In this document: piece by piece, positions 32,305 to 41,106 of the stretch
Layout of the letters: each line of letters begins with the position of its first letter
How positions within the stretch are numbered: position 1 is the stretch's first letter
Source: an uncultured Opitutaceae bacterium
Lineage (GTDB): Bacteria > Verrucomicrobiota > Verrucomicrobiia > Opitutales > Opitutaceae
Assembly (NCBI GenBank): GCA_937902925.1
Contig: CALFNN010000070.1
Coordinates: 248,001-312,000 of the forward strand
Length of the DNA: 64,000 bases
Direction of reading: 5' to 3'
Notes under the pieces: model-generated
Told to the model about the DNA's origin: nothing
What the model saw: only the letters and a program-made list of their open reading frames with translations
The model's database searches: none
Program-made: the position numbers and the translations under genes

Positions 32305-33291
32305 ATGTCCGCTCCCACCGCCGCAATTTCATCCTGCGTTCTCGCCGAGCCCGAATGGCGCGAACGCCAACACGCCCACGAGGCGCGCGTGCGGGCGTGG
32401 ACCGATCCCCACCAGGCGCGCACCGCGCGCGGCGAGAAACATCCGGTCTACGATTTCCTATTTACCTACTATGCGTTTCGCGCCGCATGGCTCCGCCGCT
32501 GGCATCCGGGCCCCGACGTCGTCCTCGCGGGCGAATCCGCCCGCGAATTTCTCCGCTGGCCCGAATACCGCGAGCTTTCCCCAGGTGGGGCCGGCTCTCT
32601 CCCTCGACCGGCTCGGGACCCTGAGCCTGTCGAATGGGCGAGCCGGCCTGGGTTCCAATCTCCGCCTGCCGCCGGTCTCCTCGTCGCCCTCGATCCCGCC
32701 GCCCTGCCCGCGCCGCGCCGCGAATTCGTCGTCTGGCTTCGCGACCTCCTGCGCGCGATGCAGACTCGCCCGGCCTTCTTCGGCTGCTTCGGCCTGCACG
32801 AGTGGGCGATGGTCTACCGCCAGACCCCCGACGAAATCCGCCACAACCAATACCCGCTGCGCTTCCCGCCCGCCGAACTCGCGCGGATCGTCGAATCCTC
32901 GCCCGTCACCTGCTCGCACTTCGACGCGTTTCGCTTCTTCACCGCCCCCGCCCGTCCGCGCAACAAGCTCCAGCCGGCGCGCGCCGACGCCGCGCAACTC
33001 GAGCAACGCGGCTGCCTGCACGCCAACATGGACCTCTACAAATGGGCGTTCAAACTCGCGCCCTTCACGCCGTCGGAGCTGACGGCCGATTGCTTCGAAC
33101 TCGCCCGCGACATCCGCGAGGTCGACATGCGCGCGAGCCCCTACGATCTCCGCGCCCTCGGCTTCGACCCCATTGCCATCGAGACGGCCACCGGCCGCGC
33201 CGGCTACGAACATCACCAGCGCACCTTTGCCGTCCGTGGCGAACCGCTCCGCGCCCGCCTTCTCGCCCTCTGCGAACGTCTGCTCGCCTAG
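32305..33291 (+). CDS. Conserved protein (relatives often labelled '3-methyladenine DNA glycosylase'), repeat-interrupted
   Basis: The 328-residue soluble protein carries EWRERQHAHEARVRAWTDPH, GEKHPVYDFLFTYYAFRAAWLRRWHPG, FGCFGLHEWAMVYR and LHANMDLYKWAFKLAPF, blocks I associate with a family annotated in actinobacteria and others as 3-methyladenine DNA glycosylase. No helix-hairpin-helix is visible, so that name is doubtful. Codons about 94-117 are made of a REP-like element (32584-32654) that inserts SPGGAGSLPRPARDPEPVEW and following residues in frame. Sequence on both sides is clearly homologous to the family, so the insertion kept the frame. Function unknown. Confidence 0.85.
   Translation: MSAPTAAISSCVLAEPEWRERQHAHEARVRAWTDPHQARTARGEKHPVYDFLFTYYAFRAAWLRRWHPGPDVVLAGESAREFLRWPEYRELSPGGAGSLPRPARDPEPVEWASRPGFQSPPAAGLLVALDPAALPAPRREFVVWLRDLLRAMQTRPAFFGCFGLHEWAMVYRQTPDEIRHNQYPLRFPPAELARIVESSPVTCSHFDAFRFFTAPARPRNKLQPARADAAQLEQRGCLHANMDLYKWAFKLAPFTPSELTADCFELARDIREVDMRASPYDLRALGFDPIAIETATGRAGYEHHQRTFAVRGEPLRARLLALCERLLA
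32584..32654. repeat. REP-like element inside a coding sequence
   Basis: Begins GGTGGGGCC and ends TGGGTT. Outer arms GGCCGGCTC/GAGCCGGCC enclose an inner palindromic segment with GGCTCGGGACCCTGAGCC. The inner part matches the reverse complement of module 2 at 12106-12171. Confidence 0.9.
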
Positions 33292-33322
33292 CGAAAGCGC
33301 CGTGATCTAGCGTCGCTTCCGC

Positions 33323-36300
33323 GTGAGTCCGGAAAAGCCCACATCCCGCCGCCGCCGCCGCCGCTGGCCGATTCTGATCGGCGGCGTGTTGCTGGGCGGC
33401 GCGCTCGTTGTCGCCACCCTGTTCGTCCCGGCCGTCCAAGCGTGGCTCGTGCGGCGGATCGTCGCCCGCCAGCCCGGCTGGCACGTGAACTTCGAGCGGT
33501 TCGGGGTCGGCCTCGACGGCCTCGCCGCCACCGGCCTCGATTTCGCGATGCCCGGCCTCACCGCGAGGTCCGCGCCGATCTCCATCGAGGTGCTTCCGTC
33601 CCGCTTCCTCCACGGCGAGTTGAACCTCAACCAGATCGAGGTCCGCCAGCTCCGGGTGACGCTCACGCCCGCTGCGCTCGAGTCCGCCCACGCCGCCGGA
33701 CCCGCCGCGCCTTTCGCCGGCGTCCTCGCGCTGCTCCGCGCGCCGCTGCCGTGGGTCGTCGGCGACGCCAAGCTCGACGCCGAGTTCGTCGTCAACGATT
33801 CCGGCCACTCGGTCGTTGTCAGCCGGCTCACCCTTCGCGGCGGCCACCTGAGCGCCGGCCACCCGGGCGAGTTCACCTACGAACTCTCCGCCAGTTCCTC
33901 GCTGCTCGACGCCGCGCCCGACAACGTCCTCAGGAGTCGCGGCACGCTGCGGGTCACCCAGAACTCCGCGCACTCCGTCGAACGCCTCGAGCTCTCGGGC
34001 GATTTCATCTTGCCGCGCTACGGCTCGCTCGCGCTGCCGCCGGGCAAATTCGAGTTCGTTCTCGCCACCGCCACCGGTGGCGAAAGCTACCGCGCCACCG
34101 TGCAGTTCGACCGCGGCGGCTCGCTCGATTTTCGCGGCCGGCTCGACGCCCCGCACACCCGCCTCGACGGCGAACTCGGTTTCCGCGTCGACCAGACGCT
34201 CGTCGCCACTCTCGCCGGCGGACGGTTGCCCGGCGCGTCCTTCGACGGAAAACTCAACCTCGCGCTCGACCTCCAGACCCACGCGCTCGATGCCACGCTC
34301 GACACGGCGCTCGCCGGCCGCGACTGGCAGCGTGGGTTGCCCCAGCTCGCCGTCGTCGACGCTCTCGCCGGCAAGCTCGAAGCCGCCATCGCGATTCGCA
34401 ACGGCAAGGCCACCGTCACCCGCGCCACCCTCAACGCGCGCGGCGTTTCGTCGCCCTTCGCGCTTCAAGCCGCGCTGACCGCGCCGCTGCCGCTCACGTC
34501 GGGGCCGCCGGTCGCGCAAGGGACACTCTCGATCGCGCACCTCCCGGCGGCCTGGGCCAACCCCTGGCTCGGCTCCTCAGTCCAGCTCGTCGACGGGGAA
34601 TTCTCCGGCGACTGGTCGTTCGCGCCCGATGCCAACCGCGCCGTGCGCCTCTCCGCCACGCGCCCGGCCGAACTCGGACCGGTGACGCTCGCCGGTCCGC
34701 AGCTGCCGTCACTACCGGCCTTCACGCTACGGTTCAGCCCGCGCATTTCGGCGTCGACCGACCGTCTCGCGTTCGTCTGCAACGACCTCGTCGTGACGAG
34801 CACACAGGATGACCGCCTGGCCCTCGACCTCTCCGCCGCGCTCGACGTGAAAGCGCAGTCGCTCCACATCACCGGTGACCTGGCCGGCGCGCTGCCCTCG
34901 CTCTTCGCGAGCCCCGAACACGCGCTGCCATTCACACTCGGCGCCCGGTGGGACGCAACCCAATCGCCCTCCGGCCTGCTCGTGTCCGCGCTTGAGTTCA
35001 CCGCCCGCCGCGCCGGTCAGCCCGAGCCCGCACTCGCGCTCGCCTTGCAGGCGCCCACCGAGTTCGGCACGCCCGACGAGCTCCAGCGGCAGCGCCACAC
35101 GGATCTGCTCAAGTTCCAAGTCCACGATTTGCCGCTGGCCTGGATCTCGCGCTGGCTGAAAAACCAGCAGCTCACCGGCATGTGGGCCGCCGGCGAATCG
35201 ATTCTCCGCCGCGCCGACACCGGCCGCGGTTTCACGGTCGTCACGCCGGTGCCGTGGACGCTGACCGGTCTCGGTTTCGCCACCGGCGGCAAGACCCTCT
35301 TCACCGGTCGCGCCGGTCTCGCACCCGAATTCGACGGGGGCGACGAGCTCAGCACGCTCCGGCTGCGCGATCTCGCGCTCGCCGACGACGCCGGCAACCG
35401 CGTCTCCGGCGAAACGACGGTTGCGTGGCGCGAATCGCAAAAACAACTCTCCACCGCGCTCGCCCTCGATGCGTCGTTGCCCGCCCTGCCCGGCAGTGCC
35501 GGCACATTCGGCGCGCTCACCGCCAGCCTCCGCACCCAGGCCAGCGTCATCAGGGACGGGCCCGCCCAGGTTGAGAATTTCAATCTCGCCGTCCGCAATC
35601 CCGCCGGCCCGCTCCTGTCCGTCGCCTCGCCCGAACCGCTCGTGTTCGCGATCAATCCGGGCGGCGAACTGGTGTTCACTTCGCACGCGCCGCTCGCCGT
35701 CGACGTCGCGCGACTCCCGCTCGTCTGGCTGCAGCCGTGGCTGCCCGCGGATGCGGAAATCGCCGGCACGCTCGAACCCGCGACGCTTGCGCTCACCGCG
35801 GAACCGGAGCGGTTTCTCGTGCGTGCGCCGCAGCCGATTCGCATCGCGGGCTTTGGCTACTCGCGCCACGGCGTGCCGCGCGTCGTGGCCGCGGACGGTC
35901 GTTTCTCGCCCGGCGTCGAGGTGAAATTCATTTACCGCCTCCAGCCGAAATTCGAGCTCGGCTACGAGGGCCGGCTCCGCGCCGACGACGGTGCGCTCGA
36001 CGTCGCCGGCGCGCGCGCGATCGATTTCCATGCGGAGCTTGGCTTCATCGGCGATGACCGGCGCATCGGTCCGGCCGGCGGCGAACTTGGGATGCGCGTC
36101 GACTTCGCGGCGCTCCATCGCGTGCCAGTGCTGGCCGAAAATGGCATGCCCGCGGGCGGCGAGCTCACGCTCCAGCTCGACAGCGACCTGCTGCACGCGA
36201 AGCCGACGGTGTTTCACGCCGCGCTGTCCGGCGTGCCCGCCGTCGCCAGCGGGCGCATCCTGCCGCCGCTCGAAATCGCCGCGCAGGGCCGCGCCGGCTC

Positions 36301-37552
36301 CCAGCCCGGCGCGATCCGGTTCGACGTCGCCGCCCGCTTCGCGACCACGCCGCAGCCGAGCGACGCCGCGTTTCACGTCGAGGTCGCGCTCGGCAAAAAA
36401 ACCTTCCCGCTCGATTCGGCGCTTCGCAGCAAGTTCTTCGACGCCGGTGAATTCCTCGCGCTCGCCAACGCCTTCGCCCCGCCGCATGCGCCCGCCCCGG
36501 TCGCCGTCGCAGCCGAACCACTTCCCGCCGCCGCGACTGCTCCGCTTCCGCCGTCACCCGCTCCGAGCACTGCGCCGCATGACTACCCGCCGCTCGGCGC
36601 GCCGTTCTGGGGCCAGTTGCGCGGACACTTCGACCTCGACCTCGGTGCGATCCAGTTCGCGCCCTACCGCATCGACGCCGTGCGCGGCCGCCTCGACCTG
36701 ACCGACCGCGCCCTGACCCTCGGCGACTTCACCGGGCAGATGTTCGCCGGTCGTTGGGACGGCGGCCTGCACGTTGACTACGATCCCGCTGAGAAAACCG
36801 CCGACCACGCGTTCGACGCGCACTTCCGCATCGCCCAACTCGCGACCGCGCGGGCCATCCAGACCGTTTTCCCGAACGACTTCGGTTCACTCGATACGCA
36901 GCTCGACCTCGACGCCAGATTGCACGGCTCCGGCAGCCGCTGGTGGCAGTTGCTCGACGACGCGACCGGCGAATTCACCGTCGATGCCCGCGGCGGCGTC
37001 GCGCGGCTCACCTATCCGCAACTCGGCGCGGCCTCGACCGTGCTCGCGCTCGCCGGGACGCTGAGCTTCTCGCCCGAGATGCGCGCGCTCGGCCGGCTGT
37101 TGAAGGCGTTTTCCGAAATGCCGCTGAACGACCTCCGCGTCGCCGGCCGCCGCGATGCCGCGGGCGACCTCGTGCTCAGCGAATTCCGGCTCGATTCGCC
37201 GCAGGCGCGTTTCCTCGGCCGCGGCGAGGTGCCCGCGGTCACCGGCGTGCCGCTCGCCGCGCGGCACCTCGATCTGTCGATGCAACTCGAAGCGCGGGAC
37301 GACATGGCCGTGCTCCTCGGCAACATGAAGCTCCTCGACAAAAAGCCGCTGCCCGACGGCTACCGCCGGATGAACCAGCCGTTCACGCTGGGTGGCGAGG
37401 TCGGCAAACCCGACCCGAGCGCGCTCTACGAGATGCTCGCCCGCGCGGTCGACGGCTCGAAGGGCACCTGGAGCCTCATCATGCGGAAGGTGCAGAAGGA
37501 AATCGAAAAACAGCCGCCTCCCGCGCCGCCCAAGACCGCCGCGCTCCCCTGA
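33323..37552 (+). CDS. Giant AsmA/TamB-like inner-membrane-anchored protein
   Basis: The 1409-residue protein starts at GTG 33323, followed by a basic stretch and one transmembrane helix (about residues 15-37, PILIGGVLLGGALVVATLF). The remainder is long, beta-rich and repetitive (alternating LDL..D...A...L strands), as in AsmA/YhdP/TamB proteins that bridge the inner and outer membranes for lipid transport. A proline/alanine linker near residues 1060-1090 precedes the AsmA-like C-terminal region (FTGQMFAGRWDGGLHV, GVARLTYPQLGAAST, NDLRVAGRRDAAGDLVL, DDMAVLLGNMKLL). The end is lysine-rich. A role in envelope lipid homeostasis is inferred from fold class only. Confidence 0.85.
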   Translation: MSPEKPTSRRRRRRWPILIGGVLLGGALVVATLFVPAVQAWLVRRIVARQPGWHVNFERFGVGLDGLAATGLDFAMPGLTARSAPISIEVLPSRFLHGELNLNQIEVRQLRVTLTPAALESAHAAGPAAPFAGVLALLRAPLPWVVGDAKLDAEFVVNDSGHSVVVSRLTLRGGHLSAGHPGEFTYELSASSSLLDAAPDNVLRSRGTLRVTQNSAHSVERLELSGDFILPRYGSLALPPGKFEFVLATATGGESYRATVQFDRGGSLDFRGRLDAPHTRLDGELGFRVDQTLVATLAGGRLPGASFDGKLNLALDLQTHALDATLDTALAGRDWQRGLPQLAVVDALAGKLEAAIAIRNGKATVTRATLNARGVSSPFALQAALTAPLPLTSGPPVAQGTLSIAHLPAAWANPWLGSSVQLVDGEFSGDWSFAPDANRAVRLSATRPAELGPVTLAGPQLPSLPAFTLRFSPRISASTDRLAFVCNDLVVTSTQDDRLALDLSAALDVKAQSLHITGDLAGALPSLFASPEHALPFTLGARWDATQSPSGLLVSALEFTARRAGQPEPALALALQAPTEFGTPDELQRQRHTDLLKFQVHDLPLAWISRWLKNQQLTGMWAAGESILRRADTGRGFTVVTPVPWTLTGLGFATGGKTLFTGRAGLAPEFDGGDELSTLRLRDLALADDAGNRVSGETTVAWRESQKQLSTALALDASLPALPGSAGTFGALTASLRTQASVIRDGPAQVENFNLAVRNPAGPLLSVASPEPLVFAINPGGELVFTSHAPLAVDVARLPLVWLQPWLPADAEIAGTLEPATLALTAEPERFLVRAPQPIRIAGFGYSRHGVPRVVAADGRFSPGVEVKFIYRLQPKFELGYEGRLRADDGALDVAGARAIDFHAELGFIGDDRRIGPAGGELGMRVDFAALHRVPVLAENGMPAGGELTLQLDSDLLHAKPTVFHAALSGVPAVASGRILPPLEIAAQGRAGSQPGAIRFDVAARFATTPQPSDAAFHVEVALGKKTFPLDSALRSKFFDAGEFLALANAFAPPHAPAPVAVAAEPLPAAATAPLPPSPAPSTAPHDYPPLGAPFWGQLRGHFDLDLGAIQFAPYRIDAVRGRLDLTDRALTLGDFTGQMFAGRWDGGLHVDYDPAEKTADHAFDAHFRIAQLATARAIQTVFPNDFGSLDTQLDLDARLHGSGSRWWQLLDDATGEFTVDARGGVARLTYPQLGAASTVLALAGTLSFSPEMRALGRLLKAFSEMPLNDLRVAGRRDAAGDLVLSEFRLDSPQARFLGRGEVPAVTGVPLAARHLDLSMQLEARDDMAVLLGNMKLLDKKPLPDGYRRMNQPFTLGGEVGKPDPSALYEMLARAVDGSKGTWSLIMRKVQKEIEKQPPPAPPKTAALP

Positions 37553-37561
37553 GCGGACAAA

Positions 37562-39118
37562 TCATTCGATCCGGCAATCGTAGACCGCGAAGCCCAATTC
37601 GCGCGCATCGGGCATGCCGCCCTCGCGGACCGGCGGCGCGGCGGCGCTGAACTGCAGGGCCGACACCCCGGCGCGCACGCCGCGAAACTCGACCGTCTGC
37701 AATTTCGGCCCGACCTCGCCCCGCCAAAGCACGGTCGCATCCTGTCGGATTTCCACCGTGCGCGGCGCCAGCGCCCGCATCGCCAGCTTGATACTGACCG
37801 GCGCGCCCGCCTGCGGCCAGGTTTCGATCGCCAGCCGGCCATGCTGCGCAGCCCAGGCCCAGACATGCCCCCCGCCGCTCTCGCGCCCCGACCAGCCGTC
37901 GTCGAGTCGCACCACGTAGCTCCCGCGGTCAAATCGCCCCGCCGCGACTTCGCGCTCATCCTGTGGCACGTGCCAGAGCGCGAGCACGCCGCTGAGCACG
38001 GTCGCATTGCCCAGGATCAGCCAGGCCCAGCCAGCTCGACGACGGATCGTGAGCACCGCGAACGCCAGCGACATCGGCAGGAGCACCCGCGCCGCGGCCC
38101 CGGGATGACCCTCCCACACTGCGCCGCCCAGCATCGCCATCATCGCGACGCTCACGATTCCCGCGCGCCACCACGCGTCGTCGGGTTGCCATTTCCGGCA
38201 AAGATAAACCGCCTGCACCGTCAGGCCCAGCGTTGCGAACAACGTGGTCAGCTTCAGCCAGACAAAGGCAGGCTGGCCAGCGAACCCGGCCAGCGTCGCG
38301 ATCCATTTTTCCGCCAGTCCCGCGAGCGGCCACGTGAAATTTCCCAAGCCCGGGTCGGCCGCACCCGTCCTCCAGCGAACATAAACCATCCACGCTGCCA
38401 GCGGCACCGCCACCGCGACGACACGCCCGAGGTTCGCCAGCCACGCCCGCGGCAAGTTCCACGGTCCGCGCCAGAGCGCCACCACGTTTATCAGCACCGT
38501 CTCGCGCGCCAGTGCGCCGGCCGCCAGTGCGCCGGCCGCCAGCCGCGAACGCCCGCGCTCGGCGAGCCACATCGCGACCGCGAACAGCGCCATTCCAGGC
38601 AAGTCGGTCAGCGCCAGCCGCACCGCATGCAGAACCCCGGCGGAAAACAGCAACCCCGCCCAAGCGACCCAGCCACGGACGTCGCGCACCGGCAGCAACC
38701 GCCACAGCAACGCCGCCAGCGCGAGCCACACCCCGAGATTCAGCGCCGCGTAAACATTCGCGATCCGTCCCGGCTCGCCGCCCGCCAGCACCCACGCGAC
38801 CGCGCTGCCGAGAATCCGCCGCGCGCGATACGGCAGGTTGTCGATCGCGGCCAACTCCGGCGTGTCGAGCAGTGGATGGAACGCGATCTGGGCGTAGAAC
38901 GTCCCGTCGTAGCCATTGCGCCCCGCATAGAAGTAAATCGGGTTTTCCCGCAGTTCGTGAATGCCCACCGCCTGGTCGGTCTCGTCGATCTGCAGGAATT
39001 TCGTGAACCCATAGGCCGGATGCCAGAACCGCCCCGCCAGCGCCGCGAACGCCGCCACCGCGATCCAGCCCGCCACGCCGAGGCGCCGCGACCACCACCA
39101 TGTTGCCACTCTGCTCAT
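37562..39118 (-). CDS. Polytopic membrane protein, GT-C glycosyltransferase-like
   Basis: The 518-residue protein has about ten hydrophobic segments and a large first periplasmic loop: FLQIDETDQAVGIHELRENP, GYDGTFYAQIAFHPLLDTPEL, LPYRARRILGSAVAWVL. Asp-containing first loops with the pattern GYDGxFYxQIA...YRxxRIL are characteristic of GT-C-like lipid-linked-sugar transferases and related uncharacterised membrane proteins. The C-terminal about 130 residues form a beta-rich periplasmic domain ending YDCRIE. A 15-bp direct duplication encodes AAGALAAGALA in a loop. Start ATG 39118 is chosen; an in-frame ATG at 39175 would add 19 residues. Substrate unknown. Confidence 0.82.
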   Translation of the reverse strand: MSRVATWWWSRRLGVAGWIAVAAFAALAGRFWHPAYGFTKFLQIDETDQAVGIHELRENPIYFYAGRNGYDGTFYAQIAFHPLLDTPELAAIDNLPYRARRILGSAVAWVLAGGEPGRIANVYAALNLGVWLALAALLWRLLPVRDVRGWVAWAGLLFSAGVLHAVRLALTDLPGMALFAVAMWLAERGRSRLAAGALAAGALARETVLINVVALWRGPWNLPRAWLANLGRVVAVAVPLAAWMVYVRWRTGAADPGLGNFTWPLAGLAEKWIATLAGFAGQPAFVWLKLTTLFATLGLTVQAVYLCRKWQPDDAWWRAGIVSVAMMAMLGGAVWEGHPGAAARVLLPMSLAFAVLTIRRRAGWAWLILGNATVLSGVLALWHVPQDEREVAAGRFDRGSYVVRLDDGWSGRESGGGHVWAWAAQHGRLAIETWPQAGAPVSIKLAMRALAPRTVEIRQDATVLWRGEVGPKLQTVEFRGVRAGVSALQFSAAAPPVREGGMPDARELGFAVYDCRIE

Positions 39119-39285
39119 TTGGGTTTGCGCACGAGTCACGGCAAGACCCGCCGAGAACGCAAACCCCCGCTGCATCGCCCCGCCTTGCCTCGCTGCCGCG
39201 CCATTCCGTCATCTCGTCGCCCCGTCCCCGCTCGCTCTCTCGCTTCGTCGCGCGCCCCATCGCGCCGTCGCCCTCGACCCGTCGA

Positions 39286-39321
39286 CCGCCGCCGCCGCCG
39301 CCGCCGCCACCGCCGCCACCG
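39286..39321. repeat. GCC/ACC triplet microsatellite
   Basis: A run of GCC triplets with two ACC interruptions, prone to replication slippage. Confidence 0.9.
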
Positions 39322-39380
39322 CACAAAGCCCCGGCCTTCCGCCCCTGGAATATCCCCTCTCATCCGCCCCTCCTCCACCC

Positions 39381-39419
39381 CGCTCCTTCGCCCCGCTCCT
39401 TCGCCCCGCTCCTTCGCCC
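39381..39419. repeat. 13-bp tandem repeat, three units
   Basis: The unit CGCTCCTTCGCCC occurs three times head to tail. The complementary strand has four GGGG runs (counting the adjacent one) separated by short spacers, so a G-quadruplex is possible. Confidence 0.9.
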
Positions 39420-39438
39420 CGTTGCGCCCAATTCCAGT

Positions 39439-39459
39439 TTGTAAACTATTAGCTTACAA
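39439..39459. repeat. Dispersed AT-rich palindrome, copy 4
   Basis: GTAAACTA-t-TAGCTTAC with TT/AA flanks. The third base of each arm is changed symmetrically relative to the core (C to A on both arms), which preserves pairing there; one other pair mismatches. Its centre is 51 bp from that of copy 5. Confidence 0.85.
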
Positions 39460-39490
39460 TGCCTATTATCCTCCAAATGCAGGGAGAGTT

Positions 39491-39509
39491 TGTCAACTAT
39501 TAGTTGACA
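39491..39509. repeat. Dispersed AT-rich palindrome, copy 5
   Basis: A perfect GTCAACTA-t-TAGTTGAC core with a further T/A pair, between divergent genes. Confidence 0.93.
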
Positions 39510-39763
39510 TCTCCTCGACCGCGTCCGATCTACCCATCTCGGCGTAGCGACAACCAACATCCACCTCGACCCGGGCGAATCCGGCCGGCGCCGATGATGC
39601 CACAAGTCGTCGCCACTCCGTGGTTCGACGCAGGAGAAATTGCGGTCGAGTCCGCTCGCCCAAACGCCCCCACCTGTCCCGTCCGCCCGGCTCTCCCGCC
39701 CGGACCCGCTCGGCGTCCATTCGATGTCGGACCAACCCCGCTCCCCGCCGGCGATCGCCCGGG

Positions 39764-39796
39764 AAATGGTTGTCAACTAATAGTTGACAACCATTT
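39764..39796. repeat. Dispersed AT-rich palindrome, copy 6
   Basis: A perfect 33-bp palindrome: the core GTCAACTAATAGTTGAC extended by AAATGGTT/AACCATTT. It is the longest copy, 141 bp before the next start codon. Confidence 0.95.
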
Positions 39797-39936
39797 CACC
39801 CCCTGCCTCGGGGTGGGATCCGCGGCGGCGGCCTGTTGCGCGCCGCTGTTGTCACGACCCGCCACCCGTCGGTAGTGGCACGACCCGCCACCCGCCGGTG
39901 TTGCCTCCGCCCGCGGCCCGCCTCACGTTCGGGCGC

Positions 39937-41019
39937 ATGGTCGACGACGCCATGCCTCCCGAGCCCGCTCCGACACGCCGCAAGCCGAGTTTCCCGATCA
40001 GCCAGGATTTGCGCGGCTATCTCCGCCGCTACCGCCGCGAGCGAGAATTGCCCGTCACCTACGAGCGGCTCCGCGCGTTTCACGAGGTGATCCCGCTCAC
40101 CGACGAGGACGGCAAGCCGACGCTGTGGGACACCGTCATCTACGACGCCGCCGAGATGCCCGCGCTCAACGAGGCGCTGAAGGAGGTCTACGCACTCCTC
40201 AAGGTCGACGGCGACCTCTCCGTGATGGGGCACCTCTACGTCGATCGCGTCGATTTCTGCACATTCGGCAACTCGACGCCGTTCCGCATCCGAATCGTCA
40301 ACGCCTACAACGACAACCAGGACTATTTCTACGTGAAGAAGGCCGACGCGTCGCGCGTCTACGGCCTCGAGCTCGAACACCTGCTCTCGCCCAGCCGGCT
40401 GAATTTCCTCACCCACGGCACCACGCTCATCGAGGAGCACATCGTCGGCATCCCGGGCGACATCTTCATCAGCCGCTGGCTCGAGCGCCCGGAGCTGCGG
40501 CCGATCCGGATCGCAAAGGAACTGATCAAGTTCAACGAACGCTGCTTCGTCCGCCTCCTCGGCGACATGCGGAGCTACAACTTCGTCGTCCTGCTCACGC
40601 CCGACTTCGACGACTGGCAGGTGCGCATCCGCGCGATGGACTTCGACCAGCAAAGCTACAACGGCCGGCTCAAGTTTTACCTGCCGCAATTTTTCAAGGA
40701 GAACTCCTCCTTCGCGATGTATTGCGTGAAACATCTCCGCCCCGAGACCGCCAACCAATACAAGCGCGAGGAGGAGACGCTCATGCTGCAACGCGCCCAG
40801 CTCGCCTCGGAACGGCTCAGCCTGCTCCTCCATGACATGGCGCGCGACCCGATCGCCCCGATCGAGAAAGTCCACCAGCTCCGCGAGCAGCTCGCCGAGC
40901 ACTACGGCCGCTCGGACTACCTCCGCTGCGAATCGATGGGCGCGCTCGTGCGGCAGAATCTTGAGTCCATCCGCCGCCACGTCGGCCGCGCGATCGTGCC
41001 CGAGCTCGTGCCGGAGTAA
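39937..41019 (+). CDS. Uncharacterised protein with APH/protein-kinase-like motifs
   Basis: The 360-residue soluble protein does not match a family I know. Several stretches recall the aminoglycoside-phosphotransferase/kinase fold. YFYVKKADASRVYGLELEHLL resembles an ATP-lysine strand and helix C (Lys134/135, Glu145/147). TTLIEEHIVGIPGD resembles a hinge. LLGDMRSYNFVV has Asp210 and Asn215 spaced as in the HGDxxxxN catalytic loop. IRAMDFDQQSY (Asp235, Asp237) resembles the metal-binding DFD. The C-terminal 100 residues are helical. This is inference from motif spacing; the usual His before the catalytic Asp is missing. A start at ATG 39952 is also possible. Conservation of aromatic residues suggests a real, constrained protein. 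Confidence 0.8.
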   Translation: MVDDAMPPEPAPTRRKPSFPISQDLRGYLRRYRRERELPVTYERLRAFHEVIPLTDEDGKPTLWDTVIYDAAEMPALNEALKEVYALLKVDGDLSVMGHLYVDRVDFCTFGNSTPFRIRIVNAYNDNQDYFYVKKADASRVYGLELEHLLSPSRLNFLTHGTTLIEEHIVGIPGDIFISRWLERPELRPIRIAKELIKFNERCFVRLLGDMRSYNFVVLLTPDFDDWQVRIRAMDFDQQSYNGRLKFYLPQFFKENSSFAMYCVKHLRPETANQYKREEETLMLQRAQLASERLSLLLHDMARDPIAPIEKVHQLREQLAEHYGRSDYLRCESMGALVRQNLESIRRHVGRAIVPELVPE

Positions 41020-41106
41020 ACCGCAGGAAGTGTCACGTAACAGGCGACACTGCCAGCGCGCCGCCGGCTGCCGCCCGGGGCGATCCTGCCGGCGCAACCC
41101 GCCCGC

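Larger units (their letters stand above)
39119..39936. other. 818-bp gene-free region rich in repeats between divergent genes
   Basis: No frame here shows coding bias. The first half is strongly pyrimidine-rich on the plus strand and holds a GCC-triplet tract (39286-39321) and a 13-bp tandem repeat (39381-39419). The second half contains three of the six AT-rich palindromes. Promoters for both flanking genes must lie here, but no clear -35/-10 pair stands out. Confidence 0.75.

Noticed and set aside
32305-33291. Function as 3-methyladenine DNA glycosylase
   Set aside because: Relatives carry this label, but no helix-hairpin-helix/GPD motif or catalytic Asp context of AlkA/Tag/MPG is visible.
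29148-39796. AT-rich palindromes as integron attC sites or phage att sites
   Set aside because: They are too short and too symmetric for attC, with no GTTRRRY core, and no integrase, recombinase or tRNA lies nearby.
39119-39936. Possible short genes in the repeat-rich gap
   Set aside because: Open frames here are composed of Pro/Arg/Ser low complexity, run through the palindromes and triplet tract, and show no consistent codon bias.
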